DNA from: Fibrella aquatilis
Lineage (GTDB): Bacteria; Bacteroidota; Bacteroidia; Cytophagales; Spirosomataceae
Direction of reading: 5' to 3'
NCBI RefSeq assembly: GCF_017353255.1
Contig: NZ_JAFMYU010000010.1
Location: 62,001 to 126,000, forward strand
DNA length: 64,000 nt
Shown here: in pieces, positions 50,339 through 59,480 of the stretch
How the letters are laid out: every line of letters begins with the position of its first letter
How positions within the stretch are numbered: position 1 is the first letter of the stretch
Notes under the pieces: generated by a model
Seen by the model: the letters and a program-made list of their open reading frames with translations, nothing else
Told to the model about the DNA's origin: nothing
The model's database searches: none
Made by a program: the position numbers and the translations under genes

Positions 50339-50462
50339 AGAGCCACGGGGCAGGCATCACCCACACGCCCCCTACCCTAGGTGTAGACCAGTTCGCGCTG
50401 TATTTCTTCGCTTCGACAGATATAGACATACTAGAAATGCGGCTCGGGCGAGGCGATGAAGT

Positions 50463-50691
50463 TCAGGTTTCTGGTGAAAAACTGATGATGTCGGGGTGCA
50501 GGTCAGTATCTACCTCATAGGTGATATCGCCCGCCCTTAACGCCTTTTCCAGGGGTCGCATCTCTTCGCCGTAGACGGTCATCAGCAACTGTTACCGACT
50601 CAAACCGCACCCGCCGTACCCACGCCTCATAGGCCAGTTTCAGCACCCGCTGCAAGCTTCCCGGCGACACGATGCCCGCCGGTAGGTTCAT
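50463..50691 (-). pseudogene. Frameshifted gene fragment of unknown family
   Basis: From the ATG at 50691 the minus strand reads MNLPAGIVSPGSLQRVLKLA then YEAWVRRVRFE. After a shift near 50590 it continues LLMTVYGEEMRPLEKALRAG then DITYEVDTDLHPDIISFSPE. The two parts join smoothly into one protein-like sequence. Family not recognised. Confidence 0.55.
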
Positions 50692-50736
50692 CTTATGGTG
50701 AAATAAATGACCAATGACAATCAACCAATCAACGCT

Positions 50737-50880
50737 ATGTCTATCCGAATATTTATTGCTGACGACTATGCCGTGGTGCGCAAGGGCGTACCGAGACTGC
50801 TGGAAGATGCCGTTGACCTGAAATTCGATTTGTATTCAAATAGTTACACAAAAAATTTAATAACTCCAAAAATTAGGTAA
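50737..50880 (+). pseudogene. Truncated response-regulator receiver fragment
   Basis: ATG at 50737 gives MSIRIFIADDYAVVRKGVPR then LLEDAVDLKF, the first strand, DD acidic pair and helix of a NarL/LuxR-type receiver domain. After about 30 codons it turns into AT-rich unrelated sequence and stops at 50880. The phosphorylation Asp and output domain are absent, so it is a remnant. Confidence 0.75.
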
Positions 50881-50979
50881 GTATGGGAAAGTAGTAGGGT
50901 AGTAGCTGGTAATCTTTGGGCCATGATGGTGAGAAGCCTCACCATTTTATACTCAACCCCAAACCAGAACAGCAACGCC

Positions 50980-53900
50980 ATGGAAAAGCTCTGCCAGTTT
51001 GTAGTACTCTGTTTGGTAGCCAGTTGCTTCACAAGTTTTACTCAGCATCCTAACCCGAATTTATCGCCTGACAATTTACCTCTTCCCGACCGGCCACTCG
51101 CGCTGATCACCCCAAAAGCAGCCCTGCCCCGCCCCACCACCGCCGCCGATATCCCCGTGACGGGCAAAGTAACCGACGAAAAAGGCAGCGGCCTGCCCGG
51201 CGTAAGCGTCATCGTGAAAGGCTCGACCCAGGGCACCACCACCGACGGCGACGGCAATTTCCGGATCACGGCCCCCAACGCCACGGCCACGCTCGTGTTC
51301 AGTTTTGTAGGTTACCGCCGCCAGGAAGTGGTAGTAGGTACCCAGACCACCCTCACCATCACGCTCGACCCCGATGACCAGTCGCTAAACGAAATTGTGG
51401 TAGTAGGCTACGGCAGCCAGCTCAAGAAGGAAGTAACAGGCGCTGTGCAAACCGTTAGTGCGCAGGAGATCAGAGACGTACCGGTGTCGCAGATTGGCCA
51501 GAAACTGCAGGGGCGGCTGGCGGGCGTGCAGATCAACCAGACCACCGGCAAACCCGGTCAGGGCATCTCCATCCGCATCCGGGGGCAGGTGTCGGTGTCG
51601 GCCGGTAGCGACCCGCTCTATGTGGTCGACGGCTTCCCGATCACGGGCAACATTGCCCAGTTGAACCCCGACGAAATTGACGACCTCTCGATCCTGAAAG
51701 ATGCAGCCTCTACCTCGCTCTATGGGTCGCGGGCGGCCAACGGCGTGGTCCTCATCACGACCAAAAAGGGTAAGCCCGGCCAGACCAACGTTGGCTTCAC
51801 GGCCTACGCGGGCATCCAGGAGGTGCCGCAACGGGGCCGCGTGAAGATGCTGAACGCGGTGGAATTTGCCCAGTTCAAGAAAGAATATTACGAAGATCAG
51901 GGTCGGCCCGTGCCGACCGAGTTCCAGAACCCGGCGCAGTATGAAGGCAAAAACAACGACTGGTACGGTGCCCTGTTGCGTACGGCCCCTATTCAGAGCT
52001 ACAACCTGAGCATTTCGTCGAACAAAGAGCGGTCCAACACCTCGCTCGTGGCGGGCGTATTCAACCAGGACGGCGTGGTGCTCAACAACACCTACAAGCG
52101 CTATTCGTTGCGGATGAACTCGAACTACCTGATCTCCGACAAGGTAGCCATTGGGTTCAACTTAGCTCCCTCCTATGTCTTCGACAACACTCCGCGCACC
52201 GACGGCGACCGGGGTACGGGCATTTTGTTCAACGCCCTGCACACCTGGCCCGTCATGCCCATCTATGATGCCAACGGCGAGCTGACGAAGTTCAACCAGT
52301 TTCCGGGCAGCACGGGTAACATCTTCGCCTACCCCAACTGGGTGCGGGCCGCCAACGAGCTGATCAATGAAACGCGCAACACCAACCTGCTTTCCAACGC
52401 CTACATCCAGTATAAACCCATCAACGGGCTGACGCTCCGGTCAACAATCAACGTGGAGTACCTGAACTCGAAGTTCTTTTTCTTCAACCCCTCTACGGCC
52501 ACCAACTTCATCAACGTGCCCATTCCAACCACCGCCGTGTCGATCCGGCAGAGTCTGGAAAACGTGTCGTGGCTGAACGAGAACCTGGCTACGTATACCC
52601 GTAGCGTTGGCGACCATAACTTCGAGCTGCTGGCGGGGTTTACCAACCAGAGTTTCCGGCAGGAGTTCACGCGCCTCCAGGGCGACACCTACGCCGACGA
52701 CCGGCTGCCCACTATTCAGGGGGCGCTGAACATCAACCGGGGCGGCACCTTCAATGGCATCAACCAGTGGGCGCTCACTTCGCTGCTCTCTCGTCTAACC
52801 TACAACTATAAGGGCAAATACCTCTTCACGGCGGCCATCCGGCGCGACGGGTCGAGCCGGTTTGGGGCCAACAACCGCTACGGTACGTTCCCCTCGGCCT
52901 CGGTGGGCTGGGTGGTGTCTGACGAGACGTTTCTTGATAAATTCAGGAGCATTTCGTTTGCCAAAGTTCGGGCCAGCTACGGGGTCATCGGCAACAACAA
53001 CATCGGCAATTACACCCAGTATGCCCTGGTTAACAACACCGTCAACGCCGTTTTTGGTAACAACGTAGCCACGGGCGCAGTGGTTACCTCATTGGCCAAC
53101 AGCAACTTAGGTTGGGAAACCACCAAGCAGTTCGACGTGGGGCTGGACCTGGGTTTGTTCAATGACCGGGTGCAGTTCATCTACGATTTCTACACCAAGC
53201 GTACCACCAACCTGCTCTACAGTGTGCAGGTGCCGCAGGAGTCGGGCTTCAGCAATTTCAACGATAACATTGGTGAAATCCGGTTCTGGGGGCACGAGTT
53301 TTCGCTCACCACCCGCAACACCGTGGGGCGGCTGAAGTGGACAACCAACGCCAACATCTCGTTTAACCGCAACATCGTGGAATCGCTCGCGCCGGGTATC
53401 GACCGGGTCTATGGGTCGTTTCATATTACGCAGGTGGGGCAGCCGTTCGGGCAGTTCTACGGGCTGGTGAAACAGGGCTATTACCAAAGCGCCGAAGACC
53501 TCAAAAACTCGCCCATCATTCCGGGACGGTCGGCCGTGGGGACCATTAAGCTCAAAGACGTCAACGGCGACGGGGTAATCACCAACGGCGGCGACAACGA
53601 CGACCGCACCATCATTGGCTCGCCCTTTCCGAAGTTCACCTACGGCATCACCAACACCCTGAACTACGACAAGTTCGACTTTTCGGTGACGGGGTCAGGC
53701 TCCTACGGCAATCAGCTCTGGGTGAGGCACTTATACAGCACCGCTAACCTCGATGCGGTGTTTAACATGGTGGCGGGGGTGAAAGATCGCTTCCGCGTGG
53801 GTGCCGACGGCCGGGTGATTACGCCCGGTGCTGGTCAGTTTGGCGTCACCAACGGTGGCGGCAACTACACGGGCATTGAGCGCGACTGGAACAGCACGCA

Positions 53901-54168
53901 ATTCCTGGCCGACGCCTCGTATTTTACCATCAAAAACGTGACTCTCGGCTACACGTTCGGCGCGGTGAACCGACTGTTCAAGACGGCCCGACTCTATGCC
54001 TCAGTGCAGCAACTGTATGTTTTCACGAAATACACCGGCGGTCCCAACCCCGAAACCAGCGCACAAGGCGACGGCAACGGCGACGGCGGCAACCTGAGTC
54101 AGGGCGTCGACCTGTCGAACTACCCTGTTCCCCGCACCTATACGCTGGGCGTGAATCTTAACTTTTAG
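50980..54168 (+). CDS. SusC/RagA family TonB-linked outer-membrane transporter
   Basis: A 1062-residue outer-membrane receptor from the ATG at 50980 (MEKLCQFVVLCLVASCFTSF is the signal peptide); the in-frame start at 50923 would precede it with a hydrophilic tail. A carboxypeptidase-regulatory-like domain follows (VTGKVTDEKGSGLPGVSVIV), then the SusC motif LNEIVVVGYG, the plug (VPVSQIGQKLQGRLAGVQIN, PLYVVDGFPI, ILKDAASTSLYGSRAANGVV) and a 22-strand-type barrel ending in YTLGVNLNF. It imports oligosaccharides or glycosides with SusD, which follows by 16 bp. Confidence 0.96.
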   Translation: MEKLCQFVVLCLVASCFTSFTQHPNPNLSPDNLPLPDRPLALITPKAALPRPTTAADIPVTGKVTDEKGSGLPGVSVIVKGSTQGTTTDGDGNFRITAPNATATLVFSFVGYRRQEVVVGTQTTLTITLDPDDQSLNEIVVVGYGSQLKKEVTGAVQTVSAQEIRDVPVSQIGQKLQGRLAGVQINQTTGKPGQGISIRIRGQVSVSAGSDPLYVVDGFPITGNIAQLNPDEIDDLSILKDAASTSLYGSRAANGVVLITTKKGKPGQTNVGFTAYAGIQEVPQRGRVKMLNAVEFAQFKKEYYEDQGRPVPTEFQNPAQYEGKNNDWYGALLRTAPIQSYNLSISSNKERSNTSLVAGVFNQDGVVLNNTYKRYSLRMNSNYLISDKVAIGFNLAPSYVFDNTPRTDGDRGTGILFNALHTWPVMPIYDANGELTKFNQFPGSTGNIFAYPNWVRAANELINETRNTNLLSNAYIQYKPINGLTLRSTINVEYLNSKFFFFNPSTATNFINVPIPTTAVSIRQSLENVSWLNENLATYTRSVGDHNFELLAGFTNQSFRQEFTRLQGDTYADDRLPTIQGALNINRGGTFNGINQWALTSLLSRLTYNYKGKYLFTAAIRRDGSSRFGANNRYGTFPSASVGWVVSDETFLDKFRSISFAKVRASYGVIGNNNIGNYTQYALVNNTVNAVFGNNVATGAVVTSLANSNLGWETTKQFDVGLDLGLFNDRVQFIYDFYTKRTTNLLYSVQVPQESGFSNFNDNIGEIRFWGHEFSLTTRNTVGRLKWTTNANISFNRNIVESLAPGIDRVYGSFHITQVGQPFGQFYGLVKQGYYQSAEDLKNSPIIPGRSAVGTIKLKDVNGDGVITNGGDNDDRTIIGSPFPKFTYGITNTLNYDKFDFSVTGSGSYGNQLWVRHLYSTANLDAVFNMVAGVKDRFRVGADGRVITPGAGQFGVTNGGGNYTGIERDWNSTQFLADASYFTIKNVTLGYTFGAVNRLFKTARLYASVQQLYVFTKYTGGPNPETSAQGDGNGDGGNLSQGVDLSNYPVPRTYTLGVNLNF

Positions 54169-54184
54169 TGTAAAGTCTACATCC

Positions 54185-55690
54185 ATGAAAAATAAACTCA
54201 TTCTCACCTGTCTGCTGGGCGTGGTCCTGGCTGGGTGCAAGGATTTCCTGACCGTGGCTCCCGAGACGAACTTAAGCTCAGCCAATTTTTTCACTAAAGA
54301 GGCCGACTTCCAGCAGGCGGTCAACGGGGCTTATGTACCCCTGCGCACGATCTTCAACGAACGGGCCTGGGCGCTGGGTGAAATGCACTCCGACAATACG
54401 TACTACGCCCGCAACATCCTTTTCGGCGCGGTAGACCCCACGGAAAACATCGCCGACTTTGCCATTCCGGTGGCCAACGGCGTGACGGCAAACGACTTTG
54501 TGTTACAGCAGTTTCGGCTTGATTATCAGATCATTGCCCGCGCTAATCAGGTGTTGGCGCTCATTGACAAAGTCGATTTCAACGCCGATTCAAAAGCCAA
54601 TCTGAAAGGGCAGGCCTTGTTTTTACGAGCGTTTGCCTACTTCGAACTAGGCCGTTATTTTGGCAAAGTGCCCCTGCACCTGGTACCCGTTACGAGCCGC
54701 GAAGATGCGCCTCTGCCGCTATCGACGGTCGATCAAGTGTATGCGCAGATCATCAAGGACGCGGGCGATGCCGCCAAGCTGTTGCCTAACAAAGCCAAAC
54801 AGGAGGCCGGGCGCGTAACGTCGGGTACGGCCAAGGTGATGCTGGCCAACGCCTATATTGTGCAGAAGAAATGGGCCGAAGCCGAAGCATTGCTCAAAGA
54901 CGTGGTGACCAACGACGGCTACGCACTCATGCCCGACTACAACGACGCTTTTTCGACCACGTCGGGCAACAAAAACAACCAGGAGTCGGTTTTCGAGATT
55001 CAATACCTGGAAGGGTCGGCGGGCTATAACGGCAACTTCATCTACCGGGTGGTGCCCACGCCCATCACCGCTGCCGAGTTGCAGCCCATCACGGGCACTT
55101 CGAACCCGCAGTCTATTTCGGGCGAAAACAACAACATTCCCACGCCCGACATCATTGCCGCCTACGAAGCGGGCGACAAGCGCAAAGACATCTCTGTTGG
55201 CTACGTAACGCTGAGTCAGAGCGCCCGCGAAGACAAGGTGTATCCCTACATTAAGAAATTTGCCAAGCCCCACGCGCAGCACAACAACACAGGCAACAAC
55301 TGGCCGGTGTATCGCCATGCCGAGACGCTGCTCTTCCTGGCCGAGGTGCTGAACGAACAGGGAAAATCGGCCGAAGCGGTGCCTTATCTGAATCAGGTTC
55401 GTGCCCGCGCGGGGCTGGCCGCCACCAAAGCCACGTCACAAACCGACTTACGGACAGCCATTTATCAGGAGAGACGCGTAGAACTTGCCTTTGAGAATAA
55501 ACGCTGGTTCGATCTGGTCAGAACGGGGCGGGTGCAGGAAGTGATTACGGCCTATGGTAACCGGGTAAAAGCCAATCCGCAGGCCTATTATTTCCCGAAA
55601 GGAGCCGTGCCACCACCCAACGCGTTCACCAACCTCGACCTGTTTTATGCCCTTCCCGCCGTGGAATCGGCGTTAAGTCCGTTTTTTTAG
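54185..55690 (+). CDS. SusD/RagB family surface glycan-binding lipoprotein
   Basis: A 501-residue lipoprotein with signal MKNKLILTCLLGVVLAGC (Cys18). The mature protein has the SusD TPR-like fold: DFLTVAPETNLSSANFFTKE, GQALFLRAFAYFELGRYFGK, and the C-terminal YLNQVRARAGLAATKATSQT, IYQERRVELAFENKRWFDLV. It caps the SusC transporter on the cell surface. The last strand ends in an Ala/Pro-rich tail. It is followed by a long hairpin. Confidence 0.96.
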   Translation: MKNKLILTCLLGVVLAGCKDFLTVAPETNLSSANFFTKEADFQQAVNGAYVPLRTIFNERAWALGEMHSDNTYYARNILFGAVDPTENIADFAIPVANGVTANDFVLQQFRLDYQIIARANQVLALIDKVDFNADSKANLKGQALFLRAFAYFELGRYFGKVPLHLVPVTSREDAPLPLSTVDQVYAQIIKDAGDAAKLLPNKAKQEAGRVTSGTAKVMLANAYIVQKKWAEAEALLKDVVTNDGYALMPDYNDAFSTTSGNKNNQESVFEIQYLEGSAGYNGNFIYRVVPTPITAAELQPITGTSNPQSISGENNNIPTPDIIAAYEAGDKRKDISVGYVTLSQSAREDKVYPYIKKFAKPHAQHNNTGNNWPVYRHAETLLFLAEVLNEQGKSAEAVPYLNQVRARAGLAATKATSQTDLRTAIYQERRVELAFENKRWFDLVRTGRVQEVITAYGNRVKANPQAYYFPKGAVPPPNAFTNLDLFYALPAVESALSPFF

Positions 55691-55697
55691 ATTTTAC

Positions 55698-55810
55698 TTC
55701 GGCGTAGCCCCCCGCCCTAAAGGGGGCCTTGCTTGCGCCAGCGCACCTCCGGCATCAGCAATGCGCTGACGCAAGCAAGGCCCCCTTCAGGACGGGGGGC
55801 TACGCCGAAG
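55698..55810. repeat. Intergenic long hairpin, about 41-bp arms (GTAGCCCCCCGCCC family)
   Basis: Arms 55698-55738 and 55770-55810 pair with only two G-U mismatches. An inner 7-bp stem (55739-55745 with 55762-55768) extends it. It separates susD from the cytochrome gene. A partial relative is at 58579-58633. Confidence 0.92.
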
Positions 55811-55848
55811 CGACTCAAAACTCTAAACTGAAAACCGCCCAACAACTT

Positions 55849-58575
55849 ATGCGCTCAACACGTAAAAAAGTCAAACTCGGTATTGCCCTTTTGGCACTCC
55901 TGATCATCGGCACCTCCTGGGTCACGCTGCAAAACCAGGCAGGCCCGGACGACCCCAAACTCGACAAGCTGAAGGTGCTGCCGGGCTACAAAGCCGAGCA
56001 TATCTACAGTCCATCTGACAACAAAGAGGGGTCGTGGGTGGCCATGACCTTCGACGACAAAGGCCGGATGATTACCTCCGATCAGTACGGCTTTTTGTAT
56101 CGGCTCACCATTCCCCCGGCAGGGTCAGGGCAGCAGAAGCCCACCGTCGAGAAGCTGGCGATTAGTTTAAAGTCGCCATCCGACACCAGCAAAACCAAGC
56201 TGGGTATGGGCTATGCACAGGGGCTGCTCTGGGCGTTCAACAGCCTGTACGTAATGGTGAATCACAACAAAGACACCACCTTCTCGAAGGGCAGTGGCCT
56301 TTACCGCTTGCAGGATACCAACGGCGACGATGAGTTGGACAAAATCACGCTGCTGAAATCGCTGAAGGGTGAAGGCGAACACGGTCCCCACAGCATGGTG
56401 CTCTCGCCCGACAAGCAGTCGATCTACCTCATGTGCGGCAACTTCACCGACGTACCTAAACTGGATGCCTACCGCTTGCCGCCCGTTTGGCAGGAAGACA
56501 ACCTGTTTCCGGCCATTCGCGACCCGCGTGGCCACGCTGTAGACCGCATGGCTCCCGGCGGCTGGCTGGCCAAGATCGATCCTGAAGGCAAGACCTGGGA
56601 GTTTATGGGCGGCGGCTTCCGCAACACCTTCGATTTCGCCTTCAACGACGCGGGCGATATTTTCGGGTACGACTCAGATATGGAGTGGGATTTTGGCCTG
56701 CCCTGGTATAAGCCCACGCGCATTTGCCACATCACGAGCGGGGCCGAATTTGGCTGGCGCACCTCGGCCTCCAACTGGTCGCCGAGCTTTGCCGACTGCC
56801 TGCCTGCGGTGCTGAATATGGGGCAGGGATCACCCACGGGCGTTTTTGCGGGTCGCGGATCGCGGTTTCCGGCCAAATATCAGAAAGCCATTTTCGCGTT
56901 CGACTGGAGCTTCGGCATTGTATACGCCGTGCACTTACAGCCCAAAGGATCGACCTACAGCGCCACTGCCGAAGAGTTCATCTCCGGCTCGCCGCTGCCC
57001 CTCACCGACGGACTCATTGGCCCTGACGGGGCTATGTATTTTCTGACGGGTGGTCGCCGGTTAGGGTCTGATCTATACCGGATTACCTACGTGGGCAATG
57101 AGACTACAATATCCGCCACGCCTAATCCCAGACTTACGGCCGAACACCAGATCCGAACGAAGCTGGAGACCTATCACGGTGCCCCAATGGCCGGGGCCGT
57201 GGAAGCAGCCTGGCCCCACCTGAACCACCCCGACCGGTTTGTGCGCTACGCCGCCCGGCTGGCCGTTGAGCATCAGCCGGTGGCGCAATGGCAGGCCAAA
57301 GCACTCGCCGAAACCGACCCCGTGCGGCTCACGCAGGCCATGTTTGCCCTGGCCCACCAGAGCAAGATCACATCGACTACGGCTGTAGAGGCCCCCGCCC
57401 TGCGCACCGCCATGCTCACGCCCCTGCTCAACGTGAAACTCGACCCACTTTCGGAAGAAGGGCAGCTGGGCGTACTGCGGGCCATAGAGGTGGTCTTTGC
57501 GCGAACGGGAGTACCCACCGGTGCCGAACGTGAACGGGCCATTGCGGTACTAAACCCGCGCTATCCTGCCAAAACGGCCACACTGAACCGCTTTTATAGC
57601 AAACTGCTGATTTCGCTGGAAGCACCGGGCGTGATCGAGAAAACGTTGCCCCTGCTGGCCCTCAAAAACGAAGACGGCACCGGCCCCATTGGTGGCGAAA
57701 CCGTGACGGCCTCCAGCGACCTGATTCTGCGCAACCCGCAGTACGGGCTGGATATTGCCGAGATGCTGAAGAAAATGCCCCCCGCCCAGCAGACCTACTA
57801 TGCCGTGATGCTGAGCAGCCAGAAAACGGGCTGGACCCCCGCCCTGCGCGATCAGTACTTCGCCTGGTTCGCCAACGCGTTCAGCTACAAGGGTGGTCGC
57901 AGCTACGTGGGCTTCATCGACAAAGCCCGAAAACTGGCCCTGGCCAACGTGCCCAAAGAGCAATTCGACAAATACAACAAACTGTCGGGTGCCGATCTGC
58001 TGGCTAAATCTGGGAATGATCTGGCTACCGACTATGTACCCAAAGGCCCATACAAAAACTGGAAACTCGACACCGCCCTGGCCGTGGTGGATAGCGGGTT
58101 GGTGGCCAGCAATTTCGACCGGGGGCGGAAGATCTATTCGGCGGTGCTGTGCAGCCGGTGCCATGCCATGCGCGGCGAAGGCGGCGACATTGGCCCAGAC
58201 CTGACGCAGCTGGGCACCCGTTTCTCAAATCGCGACATCCTGGAAGCGATCATGATGCCCAACAAAACCATCTCCGATCAATACGCGTCGAGCGTTTTTA
58301 TCCTGAAAAATGGGCAGTCGGTGCTGGGTCGGCTCACGAACGAGGACAAGGGCAGCTACTACATTTCGCAGAACCCCTTCGCCCCGGAAGAAATTCGCAA
58401 AATCGCGAAGAAAACGGTGGTATCGAAAAAGGTATCTACTGAATCGATCATGCTGCCAGGTTTAATCAACAGCCTGGGCAACAGTGAGTTGAAAGACCTG
58501 ATTGCCTACCTAAAATCGGGTGGTAACCCCAACGCTGACGTGTACAAAGCAGGTGATAGCGGGAAAGGGAAATGA
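55849..58575 (+). CDS. Exported beta-propeller / c-type cytochrome protein
   Basis: 908 residues from the ATG at 55849; the longer frame to 55729 reads the hairpin. A membrane anchor or signal lies at about residues 9-27. Residues about 45-430 form a sugar-dehydrogenase-like propeller (SWVAMTFDDKGRMITSDQYG, GEGEHGPHSMVLSPDKQSIY, GPDGAMYFLTGGRRLGSDLY). A helical repeat region follows. The C-terminal haem domain has C768-S-R-C771-H772 and GDIGPDLTQLGTRFSNRDIL. This layout is common in Bacteroidota and Planctomycetes sugar loci. I infer electron transfer from a periplasmic sugar oxidation, in step with the dehydrogenase genes downstream. Confidence 0.88.
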   Translation: MRSTRKKVKLGIALLALLIIGTSWVTLQNQAGPDDPKLDKLKVLPGYKAEHIYSPSDNKEGSWVAMTFDDKGRMITSDQYGFLYRLTIPPAGSGQQKPTVEKLAISLKSPSDTSKTKLGMGYAQGLLWAFNSLYVMVNHNKDTTFSKGSGLYRLQDTNGDDELDKITLLKSLKGEGEHGPHSMVLSPDKQSIYLMCGNFTDVPKLDAYRLPPVWQEDNLFPAIRDPRGHAVDRMAPGGWLAKIDPEGKTWEFMGGGFRNTFDFAFNDAGDIFGYDSDMEWDFGLPWYKPTRICHITSGAEFGWRTSASNWSPSFADCLPAVLNMGQGSPTGVFAGRGSRFPAKYQKAIFAFDWSFGIVYAVHLQPKGSTYSATAEEFISGSPLPLTDGLIGPDGAMYFLTGGRRLGSDLYRITYVGNETTISATPNPRLTAEHQIRTKLETYHGAPMAGAVEAAWPHLNHPDRFVRYAARLAVEHQPVAQWQAKALAETDPVRLTQAMFALAHQSKITSTTAVEAPALRTAMLTPLLNVKLDPLSEEGQLGVLRAIEVVFARTGVPTGAERERAIAVLNPRYPAKTATLNRFYSKLLISLEAPGVIEKTLPLLALKNEDGTGPIGGETVTASSDLILRNPQYGLDIAEMLKKMPPAQQTYYAVMLSSQKTGWTPALRDQYFAWFANAFSYKGGRSYVGFIDKARKLALANVPKEQFDKYNKLSGADLLAKSGNDLATDYVPKGPYKNWKLDTALAVVDSGLVASNFDRGRKIYSAVLCSRCHAMRGEGGDIGPDLTQLGTRFSNRDILEAIMMPNKTISDQYASSVFILKNGQSVLGRLTNEDKGSYYISQNPFAPEEIRKIAKKTVVSKKVSTESIMLPGLINSLGNSELKDLIAYLKSGGNPNADVYKAGDSGKGK

Positions 58576-58578
58576 GTG

Positions 58579-58633
58579 GCGTCGGCGTAACCCCCCGCCC
58601 TAAGGGGGGCCTGCTAGCGCAAGTGGCTGACGC
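58579..58633. repeat. Intergenic hairpin, G/C-run type
   Basis: CCCCCC (58591-58596) pairs with GGGGGG (58604-58609), and GCGTC (58579-58583) with GACGC (58629-58633). The core string GGCGTAACCCCCCGCCCTAA repeats the family seen at 55698. Confidence 0.65.
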
Positions 58634-58660
58634 ACTGCAAATTATAAATCACTACCCCTA

Positions 58661-59443
58661 ATGCACATAAAAACACTGAACCCTTCCCCTCTTTGGGCAC
58701 TCGTCCTACTCCTGCTTACTATCCCCGGCTTTTCGCAGAAAAGATCCAGCAGAAAAGACGGCTTTGTCCAAATTTTCGACGGGAAGACACTGAAGGGTTG
58801 GGACGGTGATCCGACGTATTGGCGGGTAGAAAACGGGGCGCTGGTGGGCGAGATCACGCCGACGACGTTGTTGAAAACCAACTCGTTTATTATCTGGCGC
58901 GGCGGTGAACCGGCTGATTTTGAGTTCAAAGGTGAATTCAACATCACCGCCAATGGCAACTCCGGTATCAACTACCGCAGCGACCAACTGCCCGACCCAC
59001 CCTTCGCTCTGCGTGGCTATCAGGCCGATATCGACGGGCAGAATCGCTACACGGGTCAGAACTACGAAGAGCGCCGCCGGACCACACTGGCCTATCGCGG
59101 GCAGAAAACCACGATTGCGCCTTTTACCGGCGCCGATACGCCCGAAGCCGTGCGCGCAGGTGTGAAAAACAACGCCTGGACCGGCCTCAACGTTACCGGA
59201 TCGCTCGGCAGTTCTGATTCGCTGAAGACGCTCATAAAACCCGAAAACTGGAATACGTTCCGGTTGGTGATTAAGGGCAACCACCTCCAACACTACATCA
59301 ACGACCTGCTCATGAGCGACGTCACCGACGACGATACCGTCAACGGCCGCCGCAAAGGCCTGCTCGGCGTACAGGTCCACGTCGGCCCACCCATGAAAGT
59401 GCAGTATCGGAATTTAATGTTGAAAACGTTACCCCACCCCTGA
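58661..59443 (+). CDS. DUF1080 (3-keto-disaccharide hydrolase family) exported protein
   Basis: 260 residues with a signal peptide (MHIKTLNPSPLWALVLLLLT up to GFSQ) and a concanavalin-like beta-sandwich. Family marks: FVQIFDGKTLKGWDGDPTYW, RVENGALVGEITP, FEFKGEFNITANGNSGINYR, ALRGYQADIDGQN, and NTFRLVIKGNHLQHYINDLL. DUF1080 proteins act on 3-keto-glycosides or related sugars outside the cytoplasm. Next to a Gfo/Idh dehydrogenase and TIM-barrel isomerase this supports an oxidoreductive glycoside pathway. Confidence 0.9.
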   Translation: MHIKTLNPSPLWALVLLLLTIPGFSQKRSSRKDGFVQIFDGKTLKGWDGDPTYWRVENGALVGEITPTTLLKTNSFIIWRGGEPADFEFKGEFNITANGNSGINYRSDQLPDPPFALRGYQADIDGQNRYTGQNYEERRRTTLAYRGQKTTIAPFTGADTPEAVRAGVKNNAWTGLNVTGSLGSSDSLKTLIKPENWNTFRLVIKGNHLQHYINDLLMSDVTDDDTVNGRRKGLLGVQVHVGPPMKVQYRNLMLKTLPHP

Positions 59444-59466
59444 CCCCTCCCCGTTAGGGGTGGGGT
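59431..59466. repeat. Intergenic hairpin, 11-bp arms
   Basis: ACCCCACCCCT (59431-59441) pairs with AGGGGTGGGGT (59456-59466). The left arm overlaps the end of the DUF1080 gene. Confidence 0.8.
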
Positions 59467-59480
59467 GTATCCCCCCTTCC

